Position numbers and translations under genes: made by a program. From the NCBI RefSeq assembly GCF_000972495.1, contig NZ_LATM01000003.1:124001-188000 (forward strand): a DNA stretch of 64,000 nucleotides. The letters run 5' to 3'. The stretch is from Hymenobacter terrenus. GTDB lineage: Bacteria > Bacteroidota > Bacteroidia > Cytophagales > Hymenobacteraceae. The notes below the pieces were generated by a model that had not been told where the DNA came from, made no database searches, and worked only from the letters and a program-made list of their open reading frames with translations. Shown piece after piece: positions 53,383 through 62,096 of this stretch. Position 1 is the first letter of the stretch. The number at the start of each line of letters is the position of its first letter.

Positions 53383-54741
53383 TTAGTGGCCATACAATTT
53401 AGGGAATTTAGTCTTGTTCTGGTTGAGTACTTCTTGGAGCTTTTTCTCCATTTTAGTATCAAGTTTACCTTCTTCCCTAAAAATCTCGCGCACATTTTGG
53501 ATGTCATAATCTAAGGCTTCTTTAGGAGGCAGCTTATAGTAGGCTTCACGCTCAGCATCCGTCATGTTCCGTCCAAATGTTTTGGTTCTTCTATGACGCC
53601 CTCCATTCTGAGGCTGCTCCATGTTAATACATACCCCATCATTTTTTGCTACGCCGTGCTGCTTAATATAAGCATCAGAAGGTACATGGTGTGGAGTAAT
53701 ATTGTCACCTCTAGAGCCCGCATCAAGCAATTCTTTATAGGTTCCCACCTCACCCTCACCAGGTAGCAGTGGAGTAAAAATAGGGAGTGCGACTCGTCCA
53801 TTGGTTTTGGGTCCGGGCAAGTCCGCGAGTTGGTTGATGTGAATGCCTTTGACCTTGGCCAGTAAGGCAATCAACTCCGCTTCCTCCTCCGGGGTAAGGG
53901 TTCCGTGCTCATATAGCCGTTCTAGTTGGGCCAAGCGCAGTTGAGCCGGTGTTAAGGAGGGAAATAGCGGAGGCTGGTGATTGCGGTGGTACATCTCCCA
54001 CTCTGCCGCGTAGCCAGGGTCATCACGGCTGTTCGTGGGCGTAAGTAAAATACCGGCCGTGAGCGAAGCTACCCGTGCCACTGCCGCCGCGCTCACCCCC
54101 AGCAGCTCGGTGCCCAGCTCCCCAGCCGGGGTAATGACTTTTTTGACCAAGCCGCTGGCCAATTGCTCGGCCTTGAGCAGGCTTTCGCGCACGACGACCC
54201 CGAGCCCGGCCCAGGGCTGCGGTTCGGGCAGCTTGGTTAGGGCCCGGAAGCTGGTGGCCGAGTCGGTCCGCCAGGGGATGACGCTGTAGGTCTCGACGCG
54301 CTGGCCTTGCACCTCCACCGTGGGGGCCGAGAAGTGTAAGGTCGTGACCAGCGCGGCCTGCCCGTGCTGGCCGCGCGCCTCCAGCTGGCAGTCGTAGTAC
54401 ACCAGCGCCGCGTTGTAGAAGGTGTAGCGCTTGGCGGTTTGCCCGGTTCCCTTAAAGAAGATGAGATGCCCGCTCACCCGGCGGAAGGGGTCGAGCTTTA
54501 ACTCAGGCCAGATAGACAAGCAGGCGGCTTGGCCGGTAAGTACCACTTCCAGCAAGCCATTATGCACGGTCGAGCTGGGGCGGCCCTCGTAGTCAGTGGC
54601 TTGGTGAAAGGAGAACGAGGCGGTGGCACAGGGCACCTGACGGCCTAGTAGCTGAAGTTCGGCATGAAGAATCGGCACGGTAGAGATGGATTCGGCTGCG
54701 GAGGTAGGGCTGGCTAGGCCAGAGTTTTGGCTACCGCACAT
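53383..54741 (-). CDS. TssD (Hcp-like) domain fused to a C-terminal toxin, T6SS cargo effector
   Basis: A 452-residue protein. Residues about 22-165 match the Bacteroidota TssD tube protein: ILHAELQLLGRQVPCATASF, HQATDYEGRPSSTVHNGLLE, HLIFFKGTGQTAKRYTF and ALVTTLHFSAPTVEVQGQ. A linker (about 170-320) has an Ala-rich helix and a highly charged helical stretch. The C-terminal ~130 residues are AT-rich and unlike the rest: ITPHHVPSDAYIKQHGVAKN, INMEQPQNGGRHRRTKTFG and YYKLPPKEALDYDIQNVRE. The PHH and GRHRR motifs suggest a nuclease-type polymorphic toxin, but I cannot name it. Imm30-like gene follows. No other type VI genes are in the window, so it would rely on a system elsewhere. ATG 54741 was chosen over GTG 54744. 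The four-unit array lies 36 bases upstream. Confidence 0.85.
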   Translation of the reverse strand: MCGSQNSGLASPTSAAESISTVPILHAELQLLGRQVPCATASFSFHQATDYEGRPSSTVHNGLLEVVLTGQAACLSIWPELKLDPFRRVSGHLIFFKGTGQTAKRYTFYNAALVYYDCQLEARGQHGQAALVTTLHFSAPTVEVQGQRVETYSVIPWRTDSATSFRALTKLPEPQPWAGLGVVVRESLLKAEQLASGLVKKVITPAGELGTELLGVSAAAVARVASLTAGILLTPTNSRDDPGYAAEWEMYHRNHQPPLFPSLTPAQLRLAQLERLYEHGTLTPEEEAELIALLAKVKGIHINQLADLPGPKTNGRVALPIFTPLLPGEGEVGTYKELLDAGSRGDNITPHHVPSDAYIKQHGVAKNDGVCINMEQPQNGGRHRRTKTFGRNMTDAEREAYYKLPPKEALDYDIQNVREIFREEGKLDTKMEKKLQEVLNQNKTKFPKLYGH

Positions 54742-54777
54742 CACACCCGTGGGCTAACCCTGCGTGCTGCCACGCTG

Positions 54778-54936
54778 GGTAACAAGTTATTTATTATTTC
54801 ATAACTCGTTACCATATGGGTAACAAGCTAATTATTATTTTATGACTCGCTACCATATGGGTAACGAGCTAATTATTATTTTTAAACTTGTTACCATTTT
54901 GGTAGCGAGTTAATTTATTTTTTATGGCTTGGTACC
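54778..54936. repeat. tandem array of four 36-bp units with inverted ends (41-bp period)
   Basis: Units at 54778-54813, 54819-54854, 54860-54895 and 54901-54936, each exactly 36 bp with 5-bp spacers (ATATG twice, then ATTTT). Left arms read GGTAACAAG, GGTAACAAG, GGTAACGAG and GGTAGCGAG; right arms are CTCGTTACC, CTCGCTACC, CTTGTTACC and CTTGGTACC, so each unit is an imperfect inverted repeat around an AT-rich 18-bp core (TTATTATTT common). At each junction GTTACC-ATATG-GGTAAC-like palindromes form. It lies between the divergent TssD-toxin gene and the broken kinase gene. Layout matches the array at 45502-45627 but the arm sequence differs. Confidence 0.9.
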
Positions 54937-54961
54937 CACGAACGCACCAGCTATCCCTGAC

Positions 54962-55958
54962 ATGTTCCAACCCAATTCTCGAAATGCTCCGCTTATCCTA
55001 GTTAGCACCGTGTGCACCTACTTTGGCCTCACTCAAACCGGGCTGGCCCACTTCACCACCGCCGCCCGCCGCTAGGTGCATCCCCAACGGCGAGCCCTTC
55101 GAGGGCTTGTTCCGAATGCGACGGCACGATGGGCGCTACCGCTGGCACATCATCCGGGCGCGCCAACTGGCCGATGCGCGCGGCCTCCCGTGGTTTGGCG
55201 CCTGCACCGACGTGGACGACCAGCACCGCCTGCGCGAAGTGCTGCAAACCCAGTACGACGAGCTGGCCCGCACCAACCGCGACCGCGACACCTTCGTCTA
55301 CACCGCCTCGCACGACCTAAAGCAGCCCCTGCTGAACCTGCGGGGGTTGTTCGACGAGCTGCGTCGCAGTGCCTCCTTCGCCGACCCCGACGAGGCCAGC
55401 ATTCAGCGCATGGTCGGCTAGGCACTCAATCAGCTCGATGCCGCCGTGCAGGAGCTGGCTGCCACCGTGCAGGACCAGCGCGGCCTGACGGCCCCCGTCG
55501 AGCCGCTGGACCTGCGCAGCGTGACCGACGAAGTGCTGCTGGGCCCGCGCACCCAGGTGCAGGAGTCGGAGGCAACCGTCGAGCTGGACTTCGGTGCGGC
55601 CCCCACGCTGACCTACGGCCAGGCCAACCTGCGCTCCATCCTACACAACCTGCTCAGCAATGCTCTCAAGTTTGCCGACCCCAGCCGGCCGCCTTGCATC
55701 AAGGTGCGCAGCGGCCTGGCCGGCCCCGACCGGCCCACCCTCACCGTGGGGGACAATGGTCTGGGCATGATACTGCCCGGCCGCCCGGCGCCGGTGTTCC
55801 AGCCTTTTGCCCGCCAGCACCCGGGAATCGGGGGCGCGGGCGTGGGCGTGGGCATGTACCTGGTGCAGCGCATCATCACCAGCCGCGGTGGGCACCTCGA
55901 AGTGGCCAGTAAGGTGGGCGAAGGCACCCAGTTTACCATTCATTGGTTTGATGCCTGA
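54962..55958 (+). pseudogene. broken PAS-histidine kinase
   Basis: From ATG 54962 a short frame MFQPNSRNAPLILV runs to TAG near 55074; the kinase continues in another frame from about 55077 with FEGLFRMRRHDGRYRWHIIR (PAS end), ARTNRDRDTFVYTASHDLKQ (HisKA with phospho-histidine), then TAG at 55420-55422, then in frame ALNQLDAAVQELAATVQ and the HATPase (ILHNLLSNALKFADPS, VGDNGLG, VGMYLVQRI, GEGTQFTIHWFDA) to the stop at 55956-55958. So there are at least one frame change and one nonsense codon. The kinase core is similar to that of the ethylene-receptor-type kinase at 23596-25626, of which it may be a decayed paralogue. A restart after the second TAG would make only an isolated ATPase half. Confidence 0.85.
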
Positions 55959-56152
55959 AGCAGAGTAGGAAGGTAGGAGGAAAGTGGGCTTAACTCATTG
56001 AGTAAAAAGTCAGAGACTGGGGTTGATTCCCGGTGGGAAGCTACGCCGCATCTGGCCCAGCGCAAGGGCGCGCCAGGAACTAAAGACCACGAAGGGCGTA
56101 CAGCACAAGGCCGGGCATATTCTCGGCCTTCCTTTTTCCCTCCATACCATCG

Positions 56153-56731
56153 ATGAGCCTTTTCAGCAGCGACAAACTCAAGGGCAGGAAAATTGCCATC
56201 ATTGCCACCGACGGCTTCGAGCAGGCCGAGCTTGACGAACCCAAGAAATACCTGGAAAACGAGGGCGCCGAAACCCACGTCATTTCCCTCAAGAGCGGCT
56301 CCATCAAAGGCTGGGACGGCTCAGCCAAAGACTGGGGCGACACGGTGAAAGTAGATAAGGTCATCACCGAGGTCAGCCCCGCCGACTACGACGCCCTCGT
56401 GCTCCCCGGCGGCCAGATAAACCCCGATATTCTGCGCATGGACCGGGATGTGGTGGCCTTCGTGCGCGAGTTCGCCCAGTCGGGCAAGGTAGTAGCCGCC
56501 ATCTGCCACGGCCCCTGGACCCTCATTGAAGCCGACGTGGTACGTGGCAAGCGCGTGACCAGCTGGCCCAGCCTCCACACCGACCTCCTGAATGCTGGTG
56601 CCTACTGGGAGGACTCCGAAGTCGTAACCGACCACGGCCTCATCACCAGCCGCAAGCCCGGCGATATTCCCGCCTTCAACCAGAAAATTGTGGAAGAAAT
56701 GCTGGAGCCCCAGCACGGTGGCCGTCGCTGA
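56153..56731 (+). CDS. DJ-1/PfpI family protein
   Basis: A 192-residue protein of the type 1 glutamine amidotransferase-like DJ-1/PfpI group: IAIIATDGFEQAELDEPKKY with the conserved Glu, YDALVLPGGQINPDILRMD, and the nucleophile elbow AAICHGPWTLIEADVVRG (Cys about 123, followed by His). Members act as proteases, deglycases or chaperones under stress; which one applies is unknown. ATG 56153 gives the usual length. The 194-base gap before it (55959-56152) shows no gene. Confidence 0.92.
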   Translation: MSLFSSDKLKGRKIAIIATDGFEQAELDEPKKYLENEGAETHVISLKSGSIKGWDGSAKDWGDTVKVDKVITEVSPADYDALVLPGGQINPDILRMDRDVVAFVREFAQSGKVVAAICHGPWTLIEADVVRGKRVTSWPSLHTDLLNAGAYWEDSEVVTDHGLITSRKPGDIPAFNQKIVEEMLEPQHGGRR

Positions 56732-57034
56732 GAAGTGGCCAAGCTGCTGAAACGAGTTAGAGGCGCCACCCCCCGCGTCTCATCGCCCGCATTTCGCCCA
56801 CACATTCTCTGCCAAGTACCATCCTCAGCTAGCAGCCAGTAGGCTTCCACTTATGTTGTTCGGCTCCACCAGGGCCACTTGCCGAAATATTTTAACCGCT
56901 ACGGCAAGCGGCCCTAGTGCAGTTGGACTATTCCTTTTAGGCCCTATAGTAGAAAAGTAATATGGACTTGATTGTCCAGCTGCATACTACTGGCTCCTTA
57001 TTGGAGTTAGAAGCATCAGCAGGCCTGTAATAGT

Positions 57035-57055
57035 CCAGCTTTGATTCAAAGCTGG
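57035..57055. promoter_or_regulatory. perfect 21-bp palindrome upstream of the flippase gene
   Basis: CCAGCTTTGA-T-TCAAAGCTGG lies 73 bases before the flippase start, followed by TTTATTATA. It could be an operator or a terminator protecting the AT-rich unit. The remaining gap (56732-57034, 57056-57128) shows no gene. Confidence 0.4.
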
Positions 57056-57128
57056 TTTATTATACTGAACTTGCAGGTCAATTGTGAACCTAAGCTGAAG
57101 CACTCACAGCATTAAACAGTTGAAGAGT

Positions 57129-58682
57129 ATGGAAAATGACGTAGTACTAGATGTTGCTAAAGAGGATACTTGGTTTGATACACTACACCTGAAACAGGGT
57201 CTTAAGAGCCATTCAATAAAAGGCGGAATAAGCACGATTGCCGGCCAAGCAGGTTCGTTTATCCTAAATACGTCTTCTACAATTATCCTGGGGCGGTTAC
57301 TTCTGCCGGAAGATTATGGGTTAATTGCCATGGTGGCTAGCATCACGGGCTTTGTCACTATTTTCAAAGATTTAGGCTTATCCTCAGCCGTAATTCAGAA
57401 AGAAAAACTAACTCAAAGCGAAGTTAGCTCGGTCTTCTGGGTGAATGTGCTCATAAGTCTAAGCATCGCTTTAGTGGTGGCTTTGCTGTCGCCTCTTATT
57501 GTTTCTTTCTATAAAGAAGCTAGGATTCTCCAAATCACGCTCGTCTCCGCCCTCGACATATTTATCGTGGGTCTTTCTTTGCAGCACAACGCGCTGATGA
57601 AGAGGCAAATGAGGTTTAATAGTTTGGCCTTGATACAGCTAGGTGCAGTAGGAACAAGTCTGCTGGCTGGTATAGTTTCTGCTTGGTTGGGCTTAGGTTA
57701 TTGGGCTCTGGTAATCCAAGGATTGGTTTTTTCGGTGGTGCAGACGGTCGCTTTATGGGCAATATGTGATTGGAGACCAAATTTTGGATTTAAAAAAGAA
57801 AACGTAAGTTCTTTCTTGAAGTTTGGCGCGGGAGTTACCGGTTTCGATGTAGTCAATCATTTCTCCAGAAACATGGATAATGTTTTTGTCGGAAAATTTG
57901 TCGGCTCGGTGGCGCTGGGGCTGTATTCTAAAGCGTACCAGTTGCTAATGCTGCCCATCGTACAGCTAAGGAATCCGCTGAATTCCGTCGCTCTTCCAGC
58001 GCTAAGCTCTCTCCAAAACGATGCGGATAAATATCGGAATTTCTACGCCCGATATTTGTTTATTTTAGCTTTTTTCTCAATGCCAGTAGTGGTTTATTTA
58101 GGGTTATTCGCTGATGAAGTAATCTTATTAGTTTTGGGAAAACAGTGGGTAGGAGCAGGCGTAATTTTCCAGCTTCTGGCCATTGCTGGCTTTATTCAAC
58201 CCGTAACCAGTACCACCGGACTGATACTGATAACTACGGGCAGCGTTAAAAGATATTTTATTATTGGGCTTGTCAATGCTATTTGCATGGTTTCAGGCTT
58301 TGGCATAGGCGTCATGATGGGCGGAGTGAAAGGCGTAGCAATATCACAGGCAATAGTGGCCTACGGGTTATTTTTTCCATCACTCTATTATAGTCTGCAC
58401 AAAACCCCCGTTTCGGTTGGGCTCTTTTTAAGAGAAGTATCAATGCCGCTGGTCTTCTCTTTACTAAGTGGCGTGGCTATGTTGGGTTATGTCCGTTATG
58501 TGGACCATCTGCATTTGCAGATGCACCCGGTTTTATATTGTGCGTGCGGTTTTGTTGTGGGGGCCGTGACCTATGTTGGGCTGATGAGCCTGTTTAAGCC
58601 CACTAGGGAGAAGTTTACTCATATTCTGGATATGGGCTCTTCGCTTTTCGCTAAGTCATTAAGCAAACACACTAAAAAATAG
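57129..58682 (+). CDS. oligosaccharide flippase, Wzx/MOP superfamily
   Basis: A 517-residue membrane protein with about 12-14 hydrophobic segments in the MOP (polysaccharide transport) pattern: GGISTIAGQAGSFILNTSST near the start, GRLLLPEDYGLIAMVASITG, FKDLGLSSAVIQKEKLTQSE and the mid-protein ALPALSSLQNDADKYRNFYA. It should move a lipid-linked glycan across the inner membrane. It is 2 bases upstream of a glycosyltransferase gene, so the two are co-transcribed. Lower GC than the surroundings suggests transfer. ATG 57129 was chosen over a TTG three codons upstream. Confidence 0.9.
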   Translation: MENDVVLDVAKEDTWFDTLHLKQGLKSHSIKGGISTIAGQAGSFILNTSSTIILGRLLLPEDYGLIAMVASITGFVTIFKDLGLSSAVIQKEKLTQSEVSSVFWVNVLISLSIALVVALLSPLIVSFYKEARILQITLVSALDIFIVGLSLQHNALMKRQMRFNSLALIQLGAVGTSLLAGIVSAWLGLGYWALVIQGLVFSVVQTVALWAICDWRPNFGFKKENVSSFLKFGAGVTGFDVVNHFSRNMDNVFVGKFVGSVALGLYSKAYQLLMLPIVQLRNPLNSVALPALSSLQNDADKYRNFYARYLFILAFFSMPVVVYLGLFADEVILLVLGKQWVGAGVIFQLLAIAGFIQPVTSTTGLILITTGSVKRYFIIGLVNAICMVSGFGIGVMMGGVKGVAISQAIVAYGLFFPSLYYSLHKTPVSVGLFLREVSMPLVFSLLSGVAMLGYVRYVDHLHLQMHPVLYCACGFVVGAVTYVGLMSLFKPTREKFTHILDMGSSLFAKSLSKHTKK

Positions 58683-58684
58683 AT

Positions 58685-59839
58685 ATGAAGAACCTCGCCA
58701 TATTCTCACCAAATCTTGGGGCCATTTCTGAGAGCTTCATCAAAAGGCATATGCAAGAGCTTTTGCCTGGGCGCTCGGTAATAGTTGCGGGCTCTGATAA
58801 GCCTCCTTACTGCGGACATTGGGATGTGGACGCACCTAAATTCATGCTTCCGGAGCTTGACGGGCAATTAAATTTAGACCGTAAGAAAAAGCTTTATAAA
58901 GTGGCTCTGGGAATGGTGGGCATCAAGCAGCGGTCTAACTTTCTTTACAATAGCGCTCTGCAAGGTTTTTTAAAAGACCACAACGTATCCGTACTGTTAG
59001 GAGAATACCTCGATGTCAGTACTACCATTATTGACCTTGCCTCTAAGCTGAACATCAAGCTTTTCGCGCATGCTCACGGGTATGATATCTCAGTAAAGTT
59101 GCGGGAGAAGTTTTGGCGAAGAGAATACCAAAACTTCAATAGAACTGCCGGCGTTATCACAATGAGCCAGTATAGCAAGCAGCTTCTAATTGATTTAGGG
59201 ATAAAGGAGCACCTGATCCATATAATTCCCTACGGAGTTTATTTGCCCGAAGCTATAAAAGCCCGGCAGGAAAACGCGACTGTCAAGTGCCTTGCAGTTG
59301 GCAGAATGGTACCCAAAAAGGCGCCGGTTCTGTTGCTGGAAGCCTTTGCTAAAGCTGCCAAAGAAAACCCAAAGCTTACGCTGGATTACGTAGGGTCCGG
59401 CGAACTATTCCAGTCGGCCGTAGACTATATTAAAGAGCACCAGTTGGAGGATAAGGTCAGCCTGCATAAATCGCTGCCCAATGAAGAGGTTCATAAGCGC
59501 ATGCTCGAGGCGGATATTTTTATCCAACACTCTATTACCTGCCCATTAACAGGGGACCAGGAAGGGCTGCCGGTTGCCATTTTAGAGGCCATGGCACACG
59601 GCTTACCTGTTGTTTCTACTCGCCACGCTGGCATTCCGGAGTCCGTATCGGATACGGTCAGCGGCTTCATTGTTAATGAAAAGGATACGTCCTCAATGGG
59701 CCAAAAAATCCTTGAGTTATCGAAGGATAAAAGCCTACGGGAAACGATGGGAAAAGAAGGTAGAAAAATAGTTGAAGCGAAGTTTACTTGGGAGATAGAA
59801 AAGAAGTCTTTGCTGAAATTAATTGAAGCCAATCTTTAA
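58685..59839 (+). CDS. glycosyltransferase, GT4-type
   Basis: A 384-residue GT-B enzyme. The N-terminal half has GAISESFIKRHMQELLPGRS, LFAHAHGYDIS and GVITMSQYSKQLLIDLG. The C-terminal donor-binding half has CLAVGRMVPKKAPVLLLEAF and the nucleotide-sugar motif QEGLPVAILEAMAHGLPVVS with the E-x7-E pattern, then GFIVNEKD. It adds a sugar to the glycan that the upstream flippase exports (inference from context). AT-rich like its neighbour; only 2 bases separate the genes. Confidence 0.92.
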   Translation: MKNLAIFSPNLGAISESFIKRHMQELLPGRSVIVAGSDKPPYCGHWDVDAPKFMLPELDGQLNLDRKKKLYKVALGMVGIKQRSNFLYNSALQGFLKDHNVSVLLGEYLDVSTTIIDLASKLNIKLFAHAHGYDISVKLREKFWRREYQNFNRTAGVITMSQYSKQLLIDLGIKEHLIHIIPYGVYLPEAIKARQENATVKCLAVGRMVPKKAPVLLLEAFAKAAKENPKLTLDYVGSGELFQSAVDYIKEHQLEDKVSLHKSLPNEEVHKRMLEADIFIQHSITCPLTGDQEGLPVAILEAMAHGLPVVSTRHAGIPESVSDTVSGFIVNEKDTSSMGQKILELSKDKSLRETMGKEGRKIVEAKFTWEIEKKSLLKLIEANL

Positions 59840-59869
59840 TTAAATAGCCAACCCTTAACTATGCACACA

Positions 59870-59911
59870 AACCTGCCCTGCTGAGCGTATTCCAAGCAGG
59901 GCAGGTTCGTT
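59870..59911 (+). terminator. terminator of the flippase-glycosyltransferase unit
   Basis: AACCTGCCCTGCT (59870-59882) pairs with 59895-59907 around a 12-base loop, followed by CGTTTT, 30 bases after the stop. Confidence 0.8.
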
Positions 59912-59957
59912 TTGTAATGCAGTTCCTTGGCTCGGCTCTTACTGCCAGGTAAAAATT

Positions 59958-61130
59958 CTATTTCTGACTCATAATCCAGGTGCGGATGTTGGCTGGGGCA
60001 TCCGGGGAGGTGGGTGCGGGCGACACCCCCGCGGTTTTGGCACTGGAAAACTGCAGGGCATGGTTGAGGCCGGGGTAGCGCAACTCAGCAACGTGCGGAT
60101 TGCTGTGCAGGCCCTTTTTGAGCAGCGTCAGGTTCACGGTTGCATTCACTTCCGCGTCGTCCTCGCCTTGCAGCAGCAGCACCGGGCAGCGCACGTTGGC
60201 CAGCGTTGGCTGTGGGTCGAAAGCGAGGTAGCTGCGGTAGGCGGGCGTGGTGAGCAACTGCACGCTGGCTTGCACATCGGTGGGGGCAATGTTGGGGTAG
60301 CGCTGGCGCAGCATGTTGCTCAGAATAGCCTGAGCCTGGGCATTATCAGGAGTTTGACGCACGATTTCAAGCATGGCGCGCTGGTGCTTGATGCGGGCTT
60401 CCTCATCGCGGCGTATGGCCGTCTTCTGGCGCAGGTGCTGCTGGTCGAGGTAGGTTTGCACCTGAGCAGCGTTGGAGCCTTGGGTGCGCATTTTGGCAGC
60501 TTCCTGCTCAGCAGCCAAGGCTTGGCGCTGATACTCTTGCTGGCGCTGTGCATCGGTAGAGTCGTGGCCCAGCACCTTACCATACATAACAGGCTGATTG
60601 GCCAGCAACTCGCGGCCGGGCAGTCCAGCGGCGGCTAGGGCCACCACAAAAGCAGGAGCCAGTGGCTGGGCACCGGCCAGTAGTGCAACGTTGCCACCCT
60701 CACCGTGGCCAACCAGGCCAATGTGCGTCACATCGAGCTGAGGCCGGGTACGCAGGTAGTTGAGTGCCGTAATGGCATCGGCCGTGCGTTCGGCGAGTGT
60801 GGTGGCGCTGAACGAGCCTTCGGAGCCGCCCTGGCCTCGCTCTTGCAAGCGCAATACGGCCACCCCTTGGCTAACAAAGTAATCAGCCATACCGCCGAGC
60901 AGCTGGTTTTCGGCTGAGTTGAAGTCGCTGGCATCGGTGCCGTGCTCGGACAACAGCACCACGGCGGGGAAAGGACCAGGGCCTATTGGCAGGCGCAACG
61001 TGCCATTGAGGCGCACGCCGCCAGCCGGCGAGGTAAGCACAACAGCCTCAGCACGGTCAAGGGGCTTGGATAAGGCGCCGAAGCTCAAAAGGATGCAAAC
61101 AGAAAAAAGGACGATTAGGAGGGAACGCAT
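59958..61130 (-). CDS. exported alpha/beta hydrolase lacking the usual nucleophile serine
   Basis: A 390-residue protein with a signal peptide (1-21). The alpha/beta-hydrolase fold is clear: LNGTLRLPIGPGPFPAVVLL, the AVLRLQERGQGGSEG strand, the nucleophile elbow near residue 141 and the late VRCPVLLLQGEDDAEV (Asp) and YPGLNHALQFS (His). The elbow reads GHGEGGNVA, where relatives have G-H-S-x-G-G; the serine position (143) is Gly, codon GGT. A middle helical insert (about 190-280) is Gln/Ala-rich. So it may be inactive as a hydrolase or use a different mechanism. Monocistronic; a long extra helical insert is unusual. Confidence 0.8.
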   Translation of the reverse strand: MRSLLIVLFSVCILLSFGALSKPLDRAEAVVLTSPAGGVRLNGTLRLPIGPGPFPAVVLLSEHGTDASDFNSAENQLLGGMADYFVSQGVAVLRLQERGQGGSEGSFSATTLAERTADAITALNYLRTRPQLDVTHIGLVGHGEGGNVALLAGAQPLAPAFVVALAAAGLPGRELLANQPVMYGKVLGHDSTDAQRQQEYQRQALAAEQEAAKMRTQGSNAAQVQTYLDQQHLRQKTAIRRDEEARIKHQRAMLEIVRQTPDNAQAQAILSNMLRQRYPNIAPTDVQASVQLLTTPAYRSYLAFDPQPTLANVRCPVLLLQGEDDAEVNATVNLTLLKKGLHSNPHVAELRYPGLNHALQFSSAKTAGVSPAPTSPDAPANIRTWIMSQK

Positions 61131-61504
61131 AGCAAACTGGAAGTGGCAGGAGCGGAATAACCGTCAGGCCTAATGCAACTAACGAGTGCTCAAAATTCAG
61201 ACAGCCAGAATGTGGAATAAGCTTTATAAGCTGAACCAGGTGTTTTTGTCGATTTACGGCATCTTTTTCTTGGTGAATAAAAACACCTTTTTCTCAGAAT
61301 GGGGTTGATGTCCCATAATGAGATGAACTTGGCGGCGGTGATTGAGGTAACGTCACGAAAGCCCTGCGGGATGAGCCTTTTCAAACGAGAGGGGAGCCGA
61401 CGACTATTCTTCGTGAAATTCCTCAAAGCGTACCTTTTTCCGGTTGAGAGAAATTGCGGGTGTGCTTAGCGGGGGGTGAACGGATTTGAGTATCGGGTTT
61501 ATAA
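61131..61504. other. intergenic region with one tiny open frame
   Basis: A 32-residue plus-strand frame at 61210-61308 (MWNKLYKLNQVFLSIYGIFF ...) reads like the start of a membrane segment but stops at TGA. Whether it is expressed is unknown. Nothing else was recognised. Confidence 0.25.
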
Positions 61505-62008
61505 TCAGAGCGAATTCAGCAGTATGCGTCCTTGCCAGTGCAGCAAGCTCCACATCATGGCGTCGAAGACAAGCAGGAAACTCCCTTGCAACCACAGCGA
61601 CTTTCCAAAGCCCAGTAACCGCTCCGATTTCAATTGGTCTGGTACGGCTGCTTGCGCCCGTAGATAGAAGCCGGTCATGATATAGGCCACATCCAGGCCA
61701 GCGTTGAGCAGGAATAAGTTTTCGTTGAAAAGCTGCGCCTGAAAAAGTTCACCTATTCGCAAGTTGGTAGGGGCCTTCGGTTGCTGATGAAGGATGCCCC
61801 AAACCGCTAGCGCGGTATTGACTAGGCCCCAGCCCACATTCATGCCGTGGAAATAATAGGGTTCGTAGCGGCGGTCGGCTCGGGATAGAAGATACCCGCT
61901 TCCCAACAGATTGGCTAAGGCCCAGGCCGCTAGCACGGCCAAGCCTTGGCCCAGTAGCATTTCCCGGGCGTGGTGCAAAGTGGCGAGTTCAGTAGTGGGT
62001 ACTGGCAT
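61505..62008 (-). CDS. DUF6992-like membrane protein
   Basis: A 167-residue protein with about four membrane segments: LGQGLAVLAAWALANLLGSG, FHGMNVGWGLVNTALAVWGI, NLFLLNAGLDVAYIMTGFYL and LWLQGSFLLVFDAMMWSLLH. The motifs FHGMNVGWGLVNTALA and FLLNAGLDVAYIMTG match the DUF6992 family, which has no known function. ATG 62008 is the first start. It is 88 bases downstream of the porin gene's terminator region, on the same strand. Confidence 0.75.
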   Translation of the reverse strand: MPVPTTELATLHHAREMLLGQGLAVLAAWALANLLGSGYLLSRADRRYEPYYFHGMNVGWGLVNTALAVWGILHQQPKAPTNLRIGELFQAQLFNENLFLLNAGLDVAYIMTGFYLRAQAAVPDQLKSERLLGFGKSLWLQGSFLLVFDAMMWSLLHWQGRILLNSL

Positions 62009-62041
62009 GGCAACGAGAAACGGGTGAGAAGTCTACAAACA

Positions 62042-62071
62042 AAAAAGGAAGCCTGTCAGGGCTTCCTTTTT
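62042..62071 (-). terminator. intrinsic terminator of the porin gene
   Basis: AAAAAGGAAGC (62042-62052) pairs with 62061-62071 around CTGTCAGG. On the minus strand a T run follows. It lies 26 bases after the porin stop. Confidence 0.75.
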
Positions 62072-62096
62072 GAGAAAATAAAGGTGAATGGAAGGA

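Noticed and set aside
54778..54936. Integron attC sites
   Set aside because: GTTACC at the arms looked like a core site, but the units are back-to-back without cassettes and there is no integrase.
55076..55912. 278-residue plus-strand frame
   Set aside because: Arg/Pro/Ala-rich out-of-frame shadow of the kinase pseudogene; the kinase motifs lie in another frame.
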